Shown here one piece after another: positions 23,652 through 34,610 of a stretch of 64,000 nucleotides of DNA. The stretch's first letter is position 1. Each line of letters opens with the position of its first letter. Origin of the DNA: Eulemur rufifrons (taxonomy: Eukaryota > Chordata > Mammalia > Primates > Lemuridae); assembly GCF_041146395.1 (NCBI RefSeq), contig NC_091002.1, positions 10,286,501 to 10,350,500 on the forward strand, in the 5' to 3' direction. The position numbers and the translations under genes are program-made. Under the pieces are notes generated by a model. That model was not told the origin of the DNA. It saw only the letters and a program-made list of their open reading frames with translations, and searched no databases.

Positions 23652-24122
23652 ATGTTGTATTAGTTTGGGTTCTTCAGAAAAACAGAATGAATAGGATATA
23701 TATAAATATTAAAAAAGATTTATTTTTAAGGAATTGGCTTATGTGATTATGGAGGCTGACAAGTCCAAAATCTGCAGGGTGGGTTGGCAGACTGGAGACC
23801 AAGAGAAGAGCCAATACTGTAGTTCAAGTCTGAAGGCTGTCGGACTGAAGAACCAGGAAAGAACCAATGTTGTAGTTAAAGTTAAAGGCTGTCTGCCAAA
23901 GAATTCACTCTTGCTCAGGGGAGTTTGGTTTTATGTTCTCTTCAGGCCTTCAACTGGTTTGATGAAAACCACTCATGTTATAGAAGGCAATCTGCTTTAT
24001 GTAAACTCCACCAATTTAAATGTTAATCTCATCCAGAAACACCCTCATAGTTACATTAAGAATAATGTTTGACCACATATCTAGGCACTGTGGCCCAGCC
24101 AAGTAGACACATAAAATTACAC
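23652..24122 (-). mobile_element. MaLR-like LTR, antisense, copy 2 of 3, inserted in L1
   Basis: Antisense text starts 'tgtattagtttgggttcttc' and ends 'cacataaaattacaca', with 'gaggctgacaagtccaaaat' and 'gaccacatatctaggcactg' between. L1 ORF2 continues on both sides. Same family as 4869-5297 and 28919-29393. Confidence 0.75.
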
Positions 24123-24738
24123 AGGTGTGTTAATTACATTGATAGAAGTTCATATGTTAAACCATTCTTGCATGCATATATTTGGTCATGGTGTATAATC
24201 CTTTTAATATGCTGCTAAATTTGGTTTGGCAGTATTTTGTTGAGGATTTTTACATTAATGTTCATGAGGGATAACGGTCTATAGTTTTCTTGTAGTGTCA
24301 TTGCCTAGTTTTGGTATCAGGACAATACTAGCCTTGTAGAATGAGTTAGGATGGTCCCTCCTCTTCAATATTTTGGAAGAGTTTGAGAAGAATTTGTGTA
24401 AATTCTTTTAAAGATGTTTGATAGAATTCAGTAGTAAAGCCATCTGGTAGATCTGTTTTCTTCCTTGATTACTTAATCTCCTTACTAGTTATGGAGATTA
24501 AATTTCTATTTCTTTAGGATTCAATCTTGGTAGGTTTTGTGTTTCTAGATTTTATCTATTTCATTTAGGATATCCCATTTGTTTACATACAATTGTTCAT
24601 AGTATTTTCTTATAATCATTTTTATTTCTGTAGAATTGGTAGTAATATCATCATTTTCATTTCTGATTTTAGTTATTTGAGTCTTCTTTCTTTTCTTCAT
24701 GGTCTGTATAGATAGAGGTTTGTAAATTTTCTTAATCT

Positions 24739-25076
24739 CTTTTTTTTTTTTTTTTTTTTTAGACAGAGTCTCATTCTGTTGCCTGGGATAGAGTGCCGTG
24801 GTGTTAGCCTAGCTCACAGCAACCTCAAACTCCTGGGTTCAAGCAATCCTTCTGTCTCAGCCTCCTGAGTAGCTGGGACTATAGGCATGTGCCACCATGC
24901 CTGGCTAATTTTTTTCTATATATATTTTTAGCTGTCCAGATCACTTCTTTATATTTTTAGTAGAGACAGGTCTAGCTCTTGCTCAGGCTGGTCTCGAACT
25001 CCTGACCTCGAGTGACCCTCCTGCATCAGCCTCCCAGAGTGCTGGAATTACAAGTGTGAGCCACTGTGTCCGGCCT
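24739..25076 (-). mobile_element. Lemur-type Alu with perfect 16-bp TSD, in L1
   Basis: Antisense Alu with a long T-tail, 'agacagagtctcattctgtt', the extended linker 'tttagctgtccagatcactt' and 'tagctcttgctcaggctgg'. TSD 'taaattttcttaatct' is identical at 24723-24738 and 25077-25092. Confidence 0.97.
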
Positions 25077-25639
25077 TAAATTTTCTTAATCTTTTTAAAG
25101 AACCAACTTTTGATTTTGTTAACTTTCTCCATTTTTCCATTTTCTGTTTTATTTATCTCTGCTCTTATCTTTATTATTTCCTTCTTTCTGCTAGCTTTGG
25201 GTTTAGTTTGTTCTTTTTTTTCTAGTTCCTTAAGTTGTAAAGTTAGGTTGTTTATTTCAGATCTTTCCTCTATTTTAATGTGTTTATAGCTATAAACTTC
25301 CCCTAACTTATAAACGTAGCACTATTTTTGCTACATCCCATAAACTTTTGTTTTGATTTATTTTTAAGTATCTTATAATTTCCCTTGTGATTTCTTCTTT
25401 GATCAATTTTTTGTCTGAGTGTATTGCTTGGTTTTCAAAAATTTGTGAATTTTTATTTTTCTTCTGTTATTGATTTCTAACTTTATTTTGTTGTGGCTGG
25501 AAAAGATAACTTGCATGATATCTTAATATTTTAAGATCTAGTTACATCAGACAGATTCTGCCAGTGCAATTGTTATCTAGGTGGGGAGACTGATTCCTGG
25601 TGCTTTCTACCCTACCATCTTCCCTGTTGTCACTCTGCC

Positions 25640-25905
25640 TACTTTGACAACTGTCAAGTTGTCTTCCAGCATGGATATACTATTTCATATTACTACCAAC
25701 AATGAATGAGCCATACAGTTTTTCCATATCTTTGCCAGTATTCGGTATTGCCACTACTTTTTATTTTAGCTATTCCCATAGGTGTGTAGTGATACCTTAT
25801 TTTGGTTTCAATTTGCATTTCCTGATGGCTAATGATGTTGGACATCTTTTCATGTGGTTATTTGCCACATGTAGTTCCTCTTCGGTAAATTGTCTGCTCT
25901 TAAGG
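25640..25905 (-). mobile_element. Outer L1, 5' segment
   Basis: 'caagttgtcttccagcatgg', 'tttttccatatctttgccag', 'gtgtgtagtgataccttatt' and 'catcttttcatgtggttatt' continue the ORF2 antisense text that stopped at 21026, so this is the other half of the outer L1. The stretch 25551-25639 is the inner L1's uncertain 5' border. Confidence 0.8.
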
Positions 25906-26689
25906 CAGTAGGTGTCTTGATTCAGCTCCTGGAATTAAGCTGGATTCAAATACTTTTACCTTCCTTGGCCCTAAAAGCCACAAGCCCATACAGCAGCAGG
26001 CTACTTTCTTTTTGCCAGACTTTACGGAAGCCCACCCTAGCTCCTGGCTTCAAGCCGTGAACCTGGCTTGCCTTCTTGTCTCAAAATGGAATAACTTTAC
26101 TCCAATTAGCCTAGTTGGAAAGTTCCAAACTGGCTGCATCCTGGGAAAGTCCACACTGAAAATATATACTTCCTTTGTGCTCACTCAGGGCTCCCTGATT
26201 TTTCATTTCACACCACTTGTTTCTTTGTTTTCCAGCAGAACATGAATTCAACTCAACTTCATGCATATGCAGTTTTTGTAGGTTCGGTGTCTAACAGCAC
26301 GGTCATAATAGATGACCAGGTGGAGGATGCTCTGCTGGAAGGTAGGAGTTAGCTTGGTCCACTCTGGTGGACACTGTAGCTACCCTGTTTATATCTTCTC
26401 AGCCCACACCAAAGGTCATCTGCAGGAAGCTCTTGTGTACATCATGGCTTCGGTGTCTCTGCCTTAGGCTTTCTAGTAGTAGGCTTGTGCTTTGTCCATG
26501 AACAGAGCAGCATGAAAGTGTTGGAGAGTTAATGCCCCAGAAGCAGCTCTCAGCCAAAGAGGAATAAGAGTTGGTGGATTAACACCCTTGCTTCCTCCCC
26601 ACTTAGTGGTACAATTTGGAGGCTTATTTTCAACAGACTTTCATGGTTTCCCCAGTGGGACTGAGCATTCTGTCATGTTTACTCATAAA
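25906..26689. other. Unassigned sequence
   Basis: No family or gene recognised. Confidence 0.4.
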
Positions 26690-27375
26690 AGCTCAAAGTC
26701 TCTAAATCATTTATTTTTATTTTGAAATAATTTCAAATTTAGAGGAATGTTTTAAGAATAATACAGAAGTATTATTTTACTCTTCACCCAGATACCCAAA
26801 ACATTAACACTGATTGTGTTTGCTTTATCATTCTCTCTCTCTCTCTTCTCCCTGCCCTAATACTTCAGTATGCATTTCCTAAAAACCAAGGACATTCTCT
26901 TGCATAACCATGGTACAGTCTTCAAAATCAGGAAATCAACACTGATGCAATACTGTTAGCTAATCTACAGACCTTCCTCAAATTTTGTCAATTGTCAATA
27001 GTATCCTTTACAATAAAAGAAAAAACATTTCCTGGTTCAGGATTCCATCCAGGGCCATGAATTGCATTTAGTTGCCAGTCTCTTTTTTTCTCCTATAATC
27101 TGGAGCAGTTCTTCAGTCTTTCTTTGACTTTCATGACGTTGACATTTTTGAAGCATATAGGACAGTTATTTTATAAAATATTCCTCTGTTTGGTTTTGTC
27201 TGATGTTCCTCATGATTAGATTTAGTTGGATGTGCTTTTGGCAGGAATATTCCAGAAATGAAGTGTGTCCTTCTCAGTATATCATATCAGGAAAAAGATG
27301 ATATCCATTTGTTCCTTAATTGGTGATGTTAAGACTGTTTTTATTCCCAAAGTAAGGAATTTAAGAGGTAGTCAG
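26690..27375 (-). mobile_element. L1M 3' UTR, antisense
   Basis: 'ttgaaataatttcaaattta', 'ataaccatggtacagtcttc', 'tggttcaggattccatccag', 'tgcatttagttgccagtctc' and 'gtctgatgttcctcatgatt' follow the order of an L1M-type 3' UTR. A related copy lies at 41416. Non-coding. Confidence 0.8.
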
Positions 27376-27834
27376 CAAGTGGGAGTTTGTGTTCTTGTAA
27401 GAAAGCATTCACGTGCCATAGTCTGGTAGAATCAGATTTCTCTTTAGACATTCCTCATTCACATCAACCATCTAGATTACTTGGGCCTTGAGGGAAGGGG
27501 TATGCACAGGAGAGGTGATGGATACTCCCACGTGTCAGCCTGGGCTCTGGCCTCAGGAATTGTATAGGATGAGAATTCTGCTCTCCTGCCCAGCTCCTTG
27601 GATTCAGAGGAAGTTAGAAAATGGGGAGATGGCATAGGGACAGTAGTGTCCCTCAGGCATAATCTGTTCCCCCAGGTCCGGTCAAGATGTAGGTTAACAA
27701 ATCCAGCTGGACATATTCCTCTCTTTGTAGATTTTAGCTTCTTTAACCGTAGACTAGGCATTCTGGCTGCCACATTGTGTGTTTGTTGGTTTCTAATACA
27801 GTGCTTCCCACAACCACTCTCAGAAGAATATCAT
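27376..27834. other. Unassigned sequence
   Basis: No family or gene recognised. Confidence 0.4.
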
Positions 27835-27942
27835 GTGTTTGGACAAATTACTTAAACTCTTAAATCTCAGTTTCTTCATCTATAAAATGTTGGTCCTAAT
27901 ACATACCTTCTAGTGTAATTGTGAAAATTAAGTGATACAATT
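27835..27942 (+). repeat. MIR SINE, left part, split by a hAT element
   Basis: 'ttggacaaattacttaaact', 'ctcagtttcttcatctataa' and 'gtgaaaattaagtgatacaa' are MIR core. The MIR tail 'gcaagtacctggaacacata' with 'aatgctaaataaatatt' resumes at about 28170. Confidence 0.8.
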
Positions 27943-28156
27943 CAGTGGTCCCCAACCTTTTTGGCACCAGGGACCAATTTCATGGAAGACAATTTTTCCT
28001 TGGACTGGGGGTGGGGGTGGTGGTGAATGATGGAGAATGGCTGTGAATACAGATGAAGCTTTGCTCGCTTGCCCACCGCTCACCTCCTGCTGTGCAGCCT
28101 GGTTCCTAACAGAACATGGACTGGTACCATCTGTGGTGTGGGGTTGGGGATCACAG
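27943..28156 (+). mobile_element. MER1-like hAT-Charlie element, internally deleted
   Basis: Begins 'cagtggtccccaaccttttt' and 'ggcaccagggaccaatttca'; ends 'cctcctgctgtgcagcctgg', 'ttcctaacagaacatggac' and 'ggggttggggatcac'. Both inverted termini are present. The transposase-related middle is gone, as in MER1-type non-autonomous copies. Inserted in a MIR. Confidence 0.88.
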
Positions 28157-28224
28157 AATAAAATGCAGCAAGTACCTGGAACACATAAATGCTAAATAAA
28201 TATTCTATTATTTTTAATGGTAAT

Positions 28225-28440
28225 AACTAAAAAGAAACCTGCACTGTGAGTTAAGGAATCTGGGTTTGAATCTCAACGTAACCTCTTCCTCACTTTTTGA
28301 CTTTGGCCAATCACCTAATCTCTGAGCCTTGTCTATAAATTGAGGGTAACAATATCATTCCTGGCTGCCTCAGTGGATTGTTGGAAGAATGAAGTGAGCT
28401 AATGTATGTGAAAGCAAATGCCCAGTGGAAGGATTATGTA
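28225..28440 (+). repeat. MIR SINE
   Basis: 'gaatctgggtttgaatctca', 'cactttttgactttggccaa' and 'aatctctgagccttgtctat' with 'gtgagctaatgtatgtgaaa' are sense MIR in order. Confidence 0.82.
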
Positions 28441-28876
28441 AATATGAGCAGACCCTGGCATTCCATCTCCATACCAGCCTGGGTTGTGCATCCAGAAAAT
28501 GAGCTGGGATTAGATCATAGCAATGGGGTTGGAAAGGACCATTGGTTCTAAAGCCCACCACAGAAACCACTAAAAATATTACCTTGCCCCTCCCTGGGGC
28601 CCTGACTGTCCTTAAGTTTGGCCCCCAAATGACCCTTGGAATGCTTTATGTGGACACTGGCCCTGGTGGCTGGATAGCTTGCCCACTGTGGTGCTGTGCC
28701 TCTGCAGGCTCATTCCCCTGTGGGTGGCTGCTAGACCACTGGGGTCTGAGGCCCAGCAGCTCTCCACCATTGACACTGCTCTGGTCATTCTGCTGACCAT
28801 GGTGTGGGGAAGGGCCCTCTCTTATTCGTGTATTGATACTGTTAGGCTTCTTTACAATTTCTTACAGATCCATTGT
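28441..28876. other. Unassigned sequence
   Basis: No family or gene recognised; several overlapping short frames on both strands reflect composition only. Confidence 0.4.
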
Positions 28877-28918
28877 GCCAGTTGTTCTCAACCTTGGTTA
28901 TACATTGGCTATCATCTG
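28877..28918 (+). mobile_element. MER20-like hAT left end
   Basis: 'gccagttgttctcaaccttgg' then 'tatacattggctatcatctgg' is the terminal sequence of MER20/MER5-type hAT elements. It resumes at 29394 with 'gggatctttaaaaaaatacc', so an LTR is inserted in it. Confidence 0.7.
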
Positions 28919-28932
28919 GTATATTAGTTGGC

Positions 28933-28985
<53 letters not shown>

Positions 28986-29393
28986 GTACATGAGAGAGAG
29001 AGATGTATTTTAAAAAATTGGTTCATGTAAGCATGGGGCTTAGCAGGTCCAAACTCTATAGGACAAGCCAACAGGAAATTCAGGTAAGAGTTGACATTAC
29101 AGTCTTGGGTCCAAAATTCACAGATTCAGGCTACTAGGCTAAAAACTCAGGCAGGATTTCTATGTTGCAATCTTGAGGCCACATTCCTTCTTCCTTGGGA
29201 AACCTCTCTTTCCTTTTAAGGCCTCCAACTGATTGGATGAGGCCCACTCACATTATGGAGGGTAATCTACTTTACTCAGGGTATACTGACTCAGGTTAAT
29301 TACATCTAAAAAATACTTTCATAGAAGCCACATCTACATTGGTGTTTGATCAAATAACTGGGCACCAAGTTGACACACAAAATTGACCATTAC
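28919..29393 (-). mobile_element. MaLR-like LTR, antisense, copy 3 of 3
   Basis: Starts 'tatattagttggcc', has a CT/CA microsatellite at the variable site, then 'ccaactgattggatgaggcc', 'tttgatcaaataactgggca' and the end 'cacacaaaattgaccattac'. Same family as at 4869 and 23652. Confidence 0.7.
28936..28985 (+). repeat. (CT)n(CA)n compound microsatellite
   Basis: About 14 CT units run directly into about 10 CA units. Both tracts are pure, so length variation is likely. Confidence 0.95.
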
Positions 29394-29449
29394 ATGTGGG
29401 ATCTTTAAAAAAATACCAGGTTGAAACCCAGATATGAGTCATTTTGGGA
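29394..29449 (+). mobile_element. MER20-like hAT, second segment
   Basis: 'gggatctttaaaaaaatacc' continues the hAT left end from 28918. An L1 begins near 29450. A hAT right end is seen at 32640-32687. Confidence 0.55.
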
Positions 29450-29955
29450 TTTTCCAGCTTTCCATTATTGATTTCTAGTTTAATTACATTGTTGTCTGAG
29501 GGCAGACCTTGTATGATTTACAGCCTTTTAAATTTGTTAAGGTGTATTTAATGGCCCAGAATGTAGTCTATCTTGAATTTTCCACGTGAGCTTGAGAAGG
29601 ATGTGTATTCTGCTCTTTCTGGATGAAGTAGTTTATGGATGTCCATTATATCCAGTTGATTGATGGTGTGATTGACATAAACTATGTCGTTATTGATTTT
29701 CTACCTGCTGGATATGTTCATTTCGGATAGAGAAATGTTGAAGTCTCCAACTACAGTAGTGGATTCATCTGTTTCTCTTTGCAGTCCTGTCTGTTTTTGC
29801 CTCACGTAGTTTGGTGCTCTGTTAGGTGCATACATGTTAAGGACTGTCATGTCTTCTTGAAGAATTGACTCCCTTATCATTATGTAATGCCCCTCTTTAT
29901 CCATGATAACTTTCCTTGGTCTGAAGTCTGCTTTGTATGAAATTAATATATCATC
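29450..29955 (-). mobile_element. L1 ORF2 endonuclease-region fragment
   Basis: Antisense ORF2. The minus-strand frame 29701-29904 reads MDKEGHYIMIRESI, then TVLNMYAPNRAPNYV and VVGDFNISLS, the GDFN-type endonuclease region of L1. It covers only part of ORF2, cut at both ends. Confidence 0.93.
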
Positions 29956-30476
29956 ATCCCTCCTCCAGCTTTATTGAAGTATACTTGACAAATAAAAATT
30001 GTATATATTTAAGGTTTACAATGTGATATTTTGATATATCTATACATTGTGAAATGATTACCACAATCAAGGTAATTAGTATATTTATCACCTCAAATAG
30101 TAATGATTTTTTTTTTTTTTTTGTGGTGAGAACACTCAAGATAGACTTTCTTAGCAAATTTCAGGTATACAATACAGTATTATTAACCGCAGTCACCAAA
30201 CTGTACGTTAGGTCTCCAGAATTTATTCATCCCATATTTCTTAACCTTTGTACCCTTTGACTAACAGCTCCCCACTTTCTCCATTCCCAGTCCTTGTAAA
30301 CCATCTTTTTCTCTCTGCCTTTATGTTTGATTTTTGGATTCCACATATAAGTAAGATCATGTGGTTTTTGTCTTTCTATGCCTGGCTTATTTCACTTAGC
30401 ATAATGTCCTCTAGGCTCACCTATGTTGTCATAAATGGCAGTATTTCCTTCCTTTTTAAAGGCTGAATAATATTCC

Positions 30477-30515
<39 letters not shown>

Positions 30516-31645
30516 CTCACATTTTCTTTATCCATTTGTCCACTGATGGACACTTAAGTTGGTTCCGTATCTTGGCTATTGTGAATAATGCTGCAATGAA
30601 CATTGGGGTGTAGATATCTCTTTGAGATCCTAATTTCATTTCCTTTGAATATATACCCAGAAATGAGATTACTGGATCATATGGTAATTCTAATTTTAAT
30701 TTTTTTAGGAATCATATCCTTTTCCATAATGGCTGTACCATATTACATTCCCACTAACAGTGTCAAAAGTTTCCCTTTTCTGTATATCTCCACCAACACT
30801 TGTTATCTTTTGTCTTTTTGATAATTAGCCATTCTAACAGGTGTGAGGTGGTATCTCATAATAGTTTTAATCTGCATTTCCCTGATATCAGTAATGTCAA
30901 GAATCTTTTCATATACCTTTTGGCCATTTGTGTGTCTTCTTTTGAGAAATGTCTATTTAGGTCCTTAGCCCATTTTTTTAATCAGGTTATTTGCTTTTTT
31001 TCCATGGAGTTGAGTTCCTTATGTGTTTTGGATATTAGCACCTTATCAGATATCTGGTACGCAAATATTTTCTCCCATTCTATAGATTGCCTTTTTACTC
31101 TGTTGATTATTTCCTTTGCTGTCCAGAAGCTTTTTAGTTTGATGCAATCTTGCTTGTCTATTTTTGCTTTTGTTGATTGTGCTTTTGGTGTCATATCCGA
31201 AAAATCATTACTCAGACCAATGTCAAGAAGCTTTTTCCTTATGTTTTCTTCTAGTAGTTTTATGGCTTCAGGTTTTACAGTTAAGTCTTTAATCCATTTT
31301 GAGTTGATTTTTGTGTACGTGTGAGATAAAAGTCAAATCTCATTCTTCTGCATGTGGATATCCAGTTTTACCAACACAATTTATTGAAGAGACCATCTTT
31401 CCCCATGGTGTTTTCCTGGCAATCTTGTCAAAGATCATTTGAACATAGATGCATGGTTTTATTTCTAGGCTCTCTATTCTAAACAGAATAGACTTATTCT
31501 GTTTCTATAGGTCTATCTGCCTGCTTTTATGCCAGTACCATGCTGTTTCAATTACTATAGCTTTGTAATATATTTTGAAATCAGGAAGTGTAAGTGTGAT
31601 GCCTCCAGCTTTGTTCTTCTTGCTTAAGGTTATTTAGGCTATTCC
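29956..31645 (-). mobile_element. L1 3' half (3' UTR plus ORF2 C-terminal part)
   Basis: 3' UTR antisense text from 'gctttattgaagtatacttg', then ORF2. The minus-strand frame at 30982-31194 reads [20 protein letters not shown], a typical ORF2 segment. It ends near 'ttatttaggctattccagac', next to a sense-oriented ORF2 piece. Confidence 0.93.
30479..30513 (+). repeat. (TG)17 microsatellite in L1
   Basis: Seventeen uninterrupted TG units within the antisense L1 ORF2 text, at a site that in other copies reads 'ccattgtatg'. Confidence 0.97.
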
Positions 31646-31971
31646 AGACAGAAAGATTAATGAGAATACAGCAGAACTAAACAATACGTTAGAGCAAATG
31701 GACCTGACAGATATACACAGATCTTTCCACCCAACAGCAGAAGAATATACATTCTTCTCAAACATGCATGGAACATTCTCCAGGATAGATCACATGTTAA
31801 CTTACCAAACAAGTCATAACAAATTTAAGAGGATTGAAATTATTCCAAGTACCTTTTCTAAACATAGTGGAATAAAACTAGAAATCAAAAACAGTAAGAA
31901 AATGGGAAAATTCACAAATATTGGAACTAAAGAACACATTCTTGAACAACCATTGGGTCAAAGAGGAAATC
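31646..31971 (+). mobile_element. Inverted L1 ORF2 segment, left part
   Basis: Sense ORF2 endonuclease C-terminal text. The frame at 31698 reads MDLTDIHRSFHPTAEEYTFF and then MHGTFSRIDHML. It directly abuts an antisense L1 3' half, the arrangement made by twin priming. An Alu splits it. Confidence 0.9.
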
Positions 31972-31985
31972 AAAAGGGAATTTTA

Positions 31986-32329
31986 TTTTATTTTATTTTA
32001 TTTTTTTTTTTGTTGAGACAGAGTCTCACTTTGTTGCCCAGGCTAGAGTGAGTGCCATGGCGTCAGCTTAGCTCACAGCAACCTCAGACTCCTCGGCTTA
32101 AGCGATCCTACTGCCTTAGCCTCCCGAGTAGCTGGGACTATAGGCATGCGCCACCATGCCCGGCTAATTTTTTCTATATAGATTTTTAGTTGTCCACATA
32201 ATGTCTTTCTATTTTTAGTAGAGACGGGGTCTCGCTCAGGCTGGTCTCGAACTCCTGACCTTGAGCAATCCACCCGCCTCGGCCTCCCAGAGTGCTAGGA
32301 TTACAGGCATGAGCCACCGCGCCCGGCCT
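31986..32329 (-). mobile_element. Lemur-type Alu with perfect 14-bp TSD, in L1
   Basis: Antisense Alu with a (TTTTA)n tail, linker 'agttgtccacataatgtctt' and end 'gagccaccgcgcccggcc'. TSD 'aaaagggaatttta' is identical at 31972-31985 and 32330-32343. CpGs are well kept, suggesting recent age. Confidence 0.97.
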
Positions 32330-32343
32330 AAAAGGGAATTTTA

Positions 32344-32565
32344 AAAGTATCTTGAGAGAAACCAAAATGAAAACACAACATACCAAAACTTATGAGTTTA
32401 GTACTGCAAAAGCAGTACTAAGAGGCAAGTATAAAGCAACAAATGCCTACACTAAAGAAGAAAGATCAAACAAACAACCCAACTTTATACCTAAGTGAAC
32501 TAGAAAAAGAACAAACTAAGCCCTAACAAACTAAAGTTAGAAGAAGAAAGGAAATAATAAAGATT
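32344..32565 (+). mobile_element. Inverted L1 ORF2 segment, right part
   Basis: Continues the ORF2 text after the Alu ('tatcttgagagaaaccaaaa', 'gcagtactaagaggcaagta', 'gaaggaaataataaagatt'), covering the linker before the reverse transcriptase domain. Confidence 0.85.
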
Positions 32566-32690
32566 TGTTCAGCTTTTCACTTGTTAGGGTGGAGTAGTGA
32601 CTTCCAGCCTCTTACATGCTGAACTGGAAACCAGAAACCTGAAATGAGTCATTTTTAAAGTTTCCCCAGTGATTAAAGATTGAGAACCAC
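32566..32690 (+). mobile_element. hAT (MER20/MER5-like) right end
   Basis: 'aaagtttccccagtgattaa' and 'gattgagaaccactgctc' are the terminal text of such elements. It may be the other end of the element starting at 28877; the middle is too diverged to prove this. Confidence 0.5.
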
Positions 32691-33559
32691 TGCTCTATAC
32701 TGTTTTTCTCCCAGCCAGAATTTTAAGGCTGTGGGAACTCAGAGGTAATCTGCCCCAGCTGGACTTGGATCTCCCTGCAGGTCAGGAGGCAGCTGAAATT
32801 TAATTATCCGGTTAGCCAGGGGATGACCCCTTTAAGGGCATTGAAAAATAGTAACTAACATTTATCAGCCTTTTGCCAATTTTGACCTAACACAATTTTG
32901 ACCTTATGGTTTTATTTCAAAATCTTCTGTCTATAAAAGTGTGGCTCTGGTGCACAAAGTTATTTCATATTTCATTTGGTTCCAATCATGATTCTACAAG
33001 GTGAGGACTCATGCAGAACTCACTTTGCAACTGGGAAAACTGAGAATTCAATGATGTTGTTTAGTCAAACTTCACTGTTGCTGAGTGACATCATGCCCAA
33101 CTCTAGGTCCTACTACTAGTTTGTTACTATACTACTTGTGTCTCCCATTTTTGTGGTATTTTCTACAACTTCTAAAATAGGACTGGGCATATGGTGGGTA
33201 TTTATTATGATTGTTAAAAAGCATTTCATAAAACATGGCAAGACTTTATAAAATATCTTATGGTTTACAAAGAACATATCTACTCTCTTTCTATTAAAAT
33301 GCTTGCTAAAGAGTTACAAATAAATGAATGGACATGTACAGTTTTGAAACAGAATTTGGGTATTTACACCAGTGTCCTTTCAAACTCCCTGAATATTCAG
33401 GGGGCCAATCTTACAGTCCTTGCCCATGGGTGGCCTGCTTCTCCAGTTCAGTTAAAATCATGCCTTAGTTCCTTACTCTTACAACCGTCCTTTCTAGCAT
33501 CCACCCTGTAGCATCTCATGGGATGATAAAACTACCTCATAAGTGGCCACTCAGAAAAC
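32691..33559. other. Mostly unassigned; weak antisense MIR at about 32985-33075
   Basis: 'caactgggaaaactgagaat' resembles antisense MIR core, but neighbouring MIR landmarks are weak. The remainder is not recognised. Confidence 0.35.
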
Positions 33560-33690
33560 ATTTGGGTTTAATCTTGCTTCTGCCACTAACTACCAATGTG
33601 AACTTCAGTAAGACATTTCTCTGGGTTTCAATAGCTGTATATGAAAAAGGAGACAGCTGGACTAGACCAGTGGGCAAATAAAAGGCAAGT
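33560..33690 (+). repeat. MIR SINE
   Basis: 'gggtttaatcttgcttctgc', 'cactaactaccaatgtgaac' and 'ctctgggtttcaatagctgt' are sense MIR core; 'tttccagctctactattcta' at about 33880 may be a displaced tail of a MIR variant. Confidence 0.65.
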
Positions 33691-34039
33691 ATATATATCT
33701 CCTCACCCATGCACACACCAAACATTGCTAATTGATCACACGGCTTCTCTCCCACTGTATTTGGATACAGTCTTAGAATCTTTCTGAGTCCAGAATTCCA
33801 GGCAGCCATTACAAATGAACTGAAATTAGCATGGAAGATGAAACTGATTAGCCATGCTGGCAGTAAATGATACCCAAGTTCCTTTCCAGCTCTACTATTC
33901 TATGGTTCTCTGGTTTTAAAAGTTGGGCTGCATGGAGAGCATCCTGCAAGCTGTCACATGAGAATTATTCCAAAAATGGAACTAACAGCATGACTTGGGA
34001 TGCCCAGGGAATTGATGGGGCTCAGAAATTTCTTTAAAG
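33691..34039. other. Unassigned sequence
   Basis: Nothing firm recognised apart from the possible MIR tail near 33880. Confidence 0.35.
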
Positions 34040-34098
34040 CAGTTGTTTCCAAGTTTGGCTATGCATTAGAATCACATTGGTAGGTTTTTCAAAAATTG
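34040..34098 (+). mobile_element. MER20-like hAT, left end
   Basis: 'cagttgtttccaagtttggc' then 'tatgcattagaatcacattgg' is the left terminus of a MER20-type element. Text switches to antisense L1 at about 34098; the hAT body resumes at about 35308. Confidence 0.75.
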
Positions 34099-34608
34099 GG
34101 GTAGAACTATATTATACATACAATAAAGTGCATGTATTTTCATCTTAGGTACAAGTTTGGTGGATTTTTATATGTAAAACATCTCTGTCACCACTACCCT
34201 GATTAAGATATAGAACATTTCTAGCACTCTAGACGGAGACCTGATGTCCCCTCCCATCAACATCCCAAGGTAACTACTATTCTGTATTCTATCACCACAG
34301 ATTAATTTCACCTGACCTTCAGTTTTATATAACATGTGCAGTTTTTTGAGTCTGGCATCTTTTGCTTAACCTAATGTTTTTGAGATTCGTCTGTATTGCT
34401 GAGTGCATTGGTAGTTAGTTCTTTTCTATTGCTGATTAGTATTCCATTGTATGAATTTGCCACATTTTACCCATTTTCCTATTGATGGATGTTGAGTTAT
34501 TTCCAGGTTTTATGAGTAAAGCTGCTCTGAACGGTCTTACACTTATCTTTTGGTGGACACATGCACTCAGTTCTCTAAGTGTGGAATTTCTGGGTCTAAG
34601 GGTGGATG
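34099..34608 (-). mobile_element. L1M 3' end inserted in hAT, left segment
   Basis: Antisense L1 3' region: 'ttagctttggt'-type text is lost, but 'gattaagatatagaacattt', 'ggcatcttttgcttaaccta', 'attagtattccattgtatga' and 'ttgatggatgttgagttatt' are clear ORF2/3' UTR landmarks. A Tigger element interrupts it at a TA. Confidence 0.8.
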
Positions 34609-34610
34609 TA

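Larger units (their letters stand above)
21027..25550 (-). mobile_element. Inner L1 inserted in the outer L1, 5'- and 3'-incomplete
   Basis: Restarts ORF2 near its C-terminus ('gtggctgaataatattccat') and runs antisense through the reverse transcriptase region into the N-terminal half of ORF2. The minus-strand frame at 22879-23082 reads [20 protein letters not shown] and is L1 ORF2; 21997-22209 is also ORF2. Three Alus and one LTR interrupt it. Without them about 3.1 kb of L1 remains, with many stops. Confidence 0.92.
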
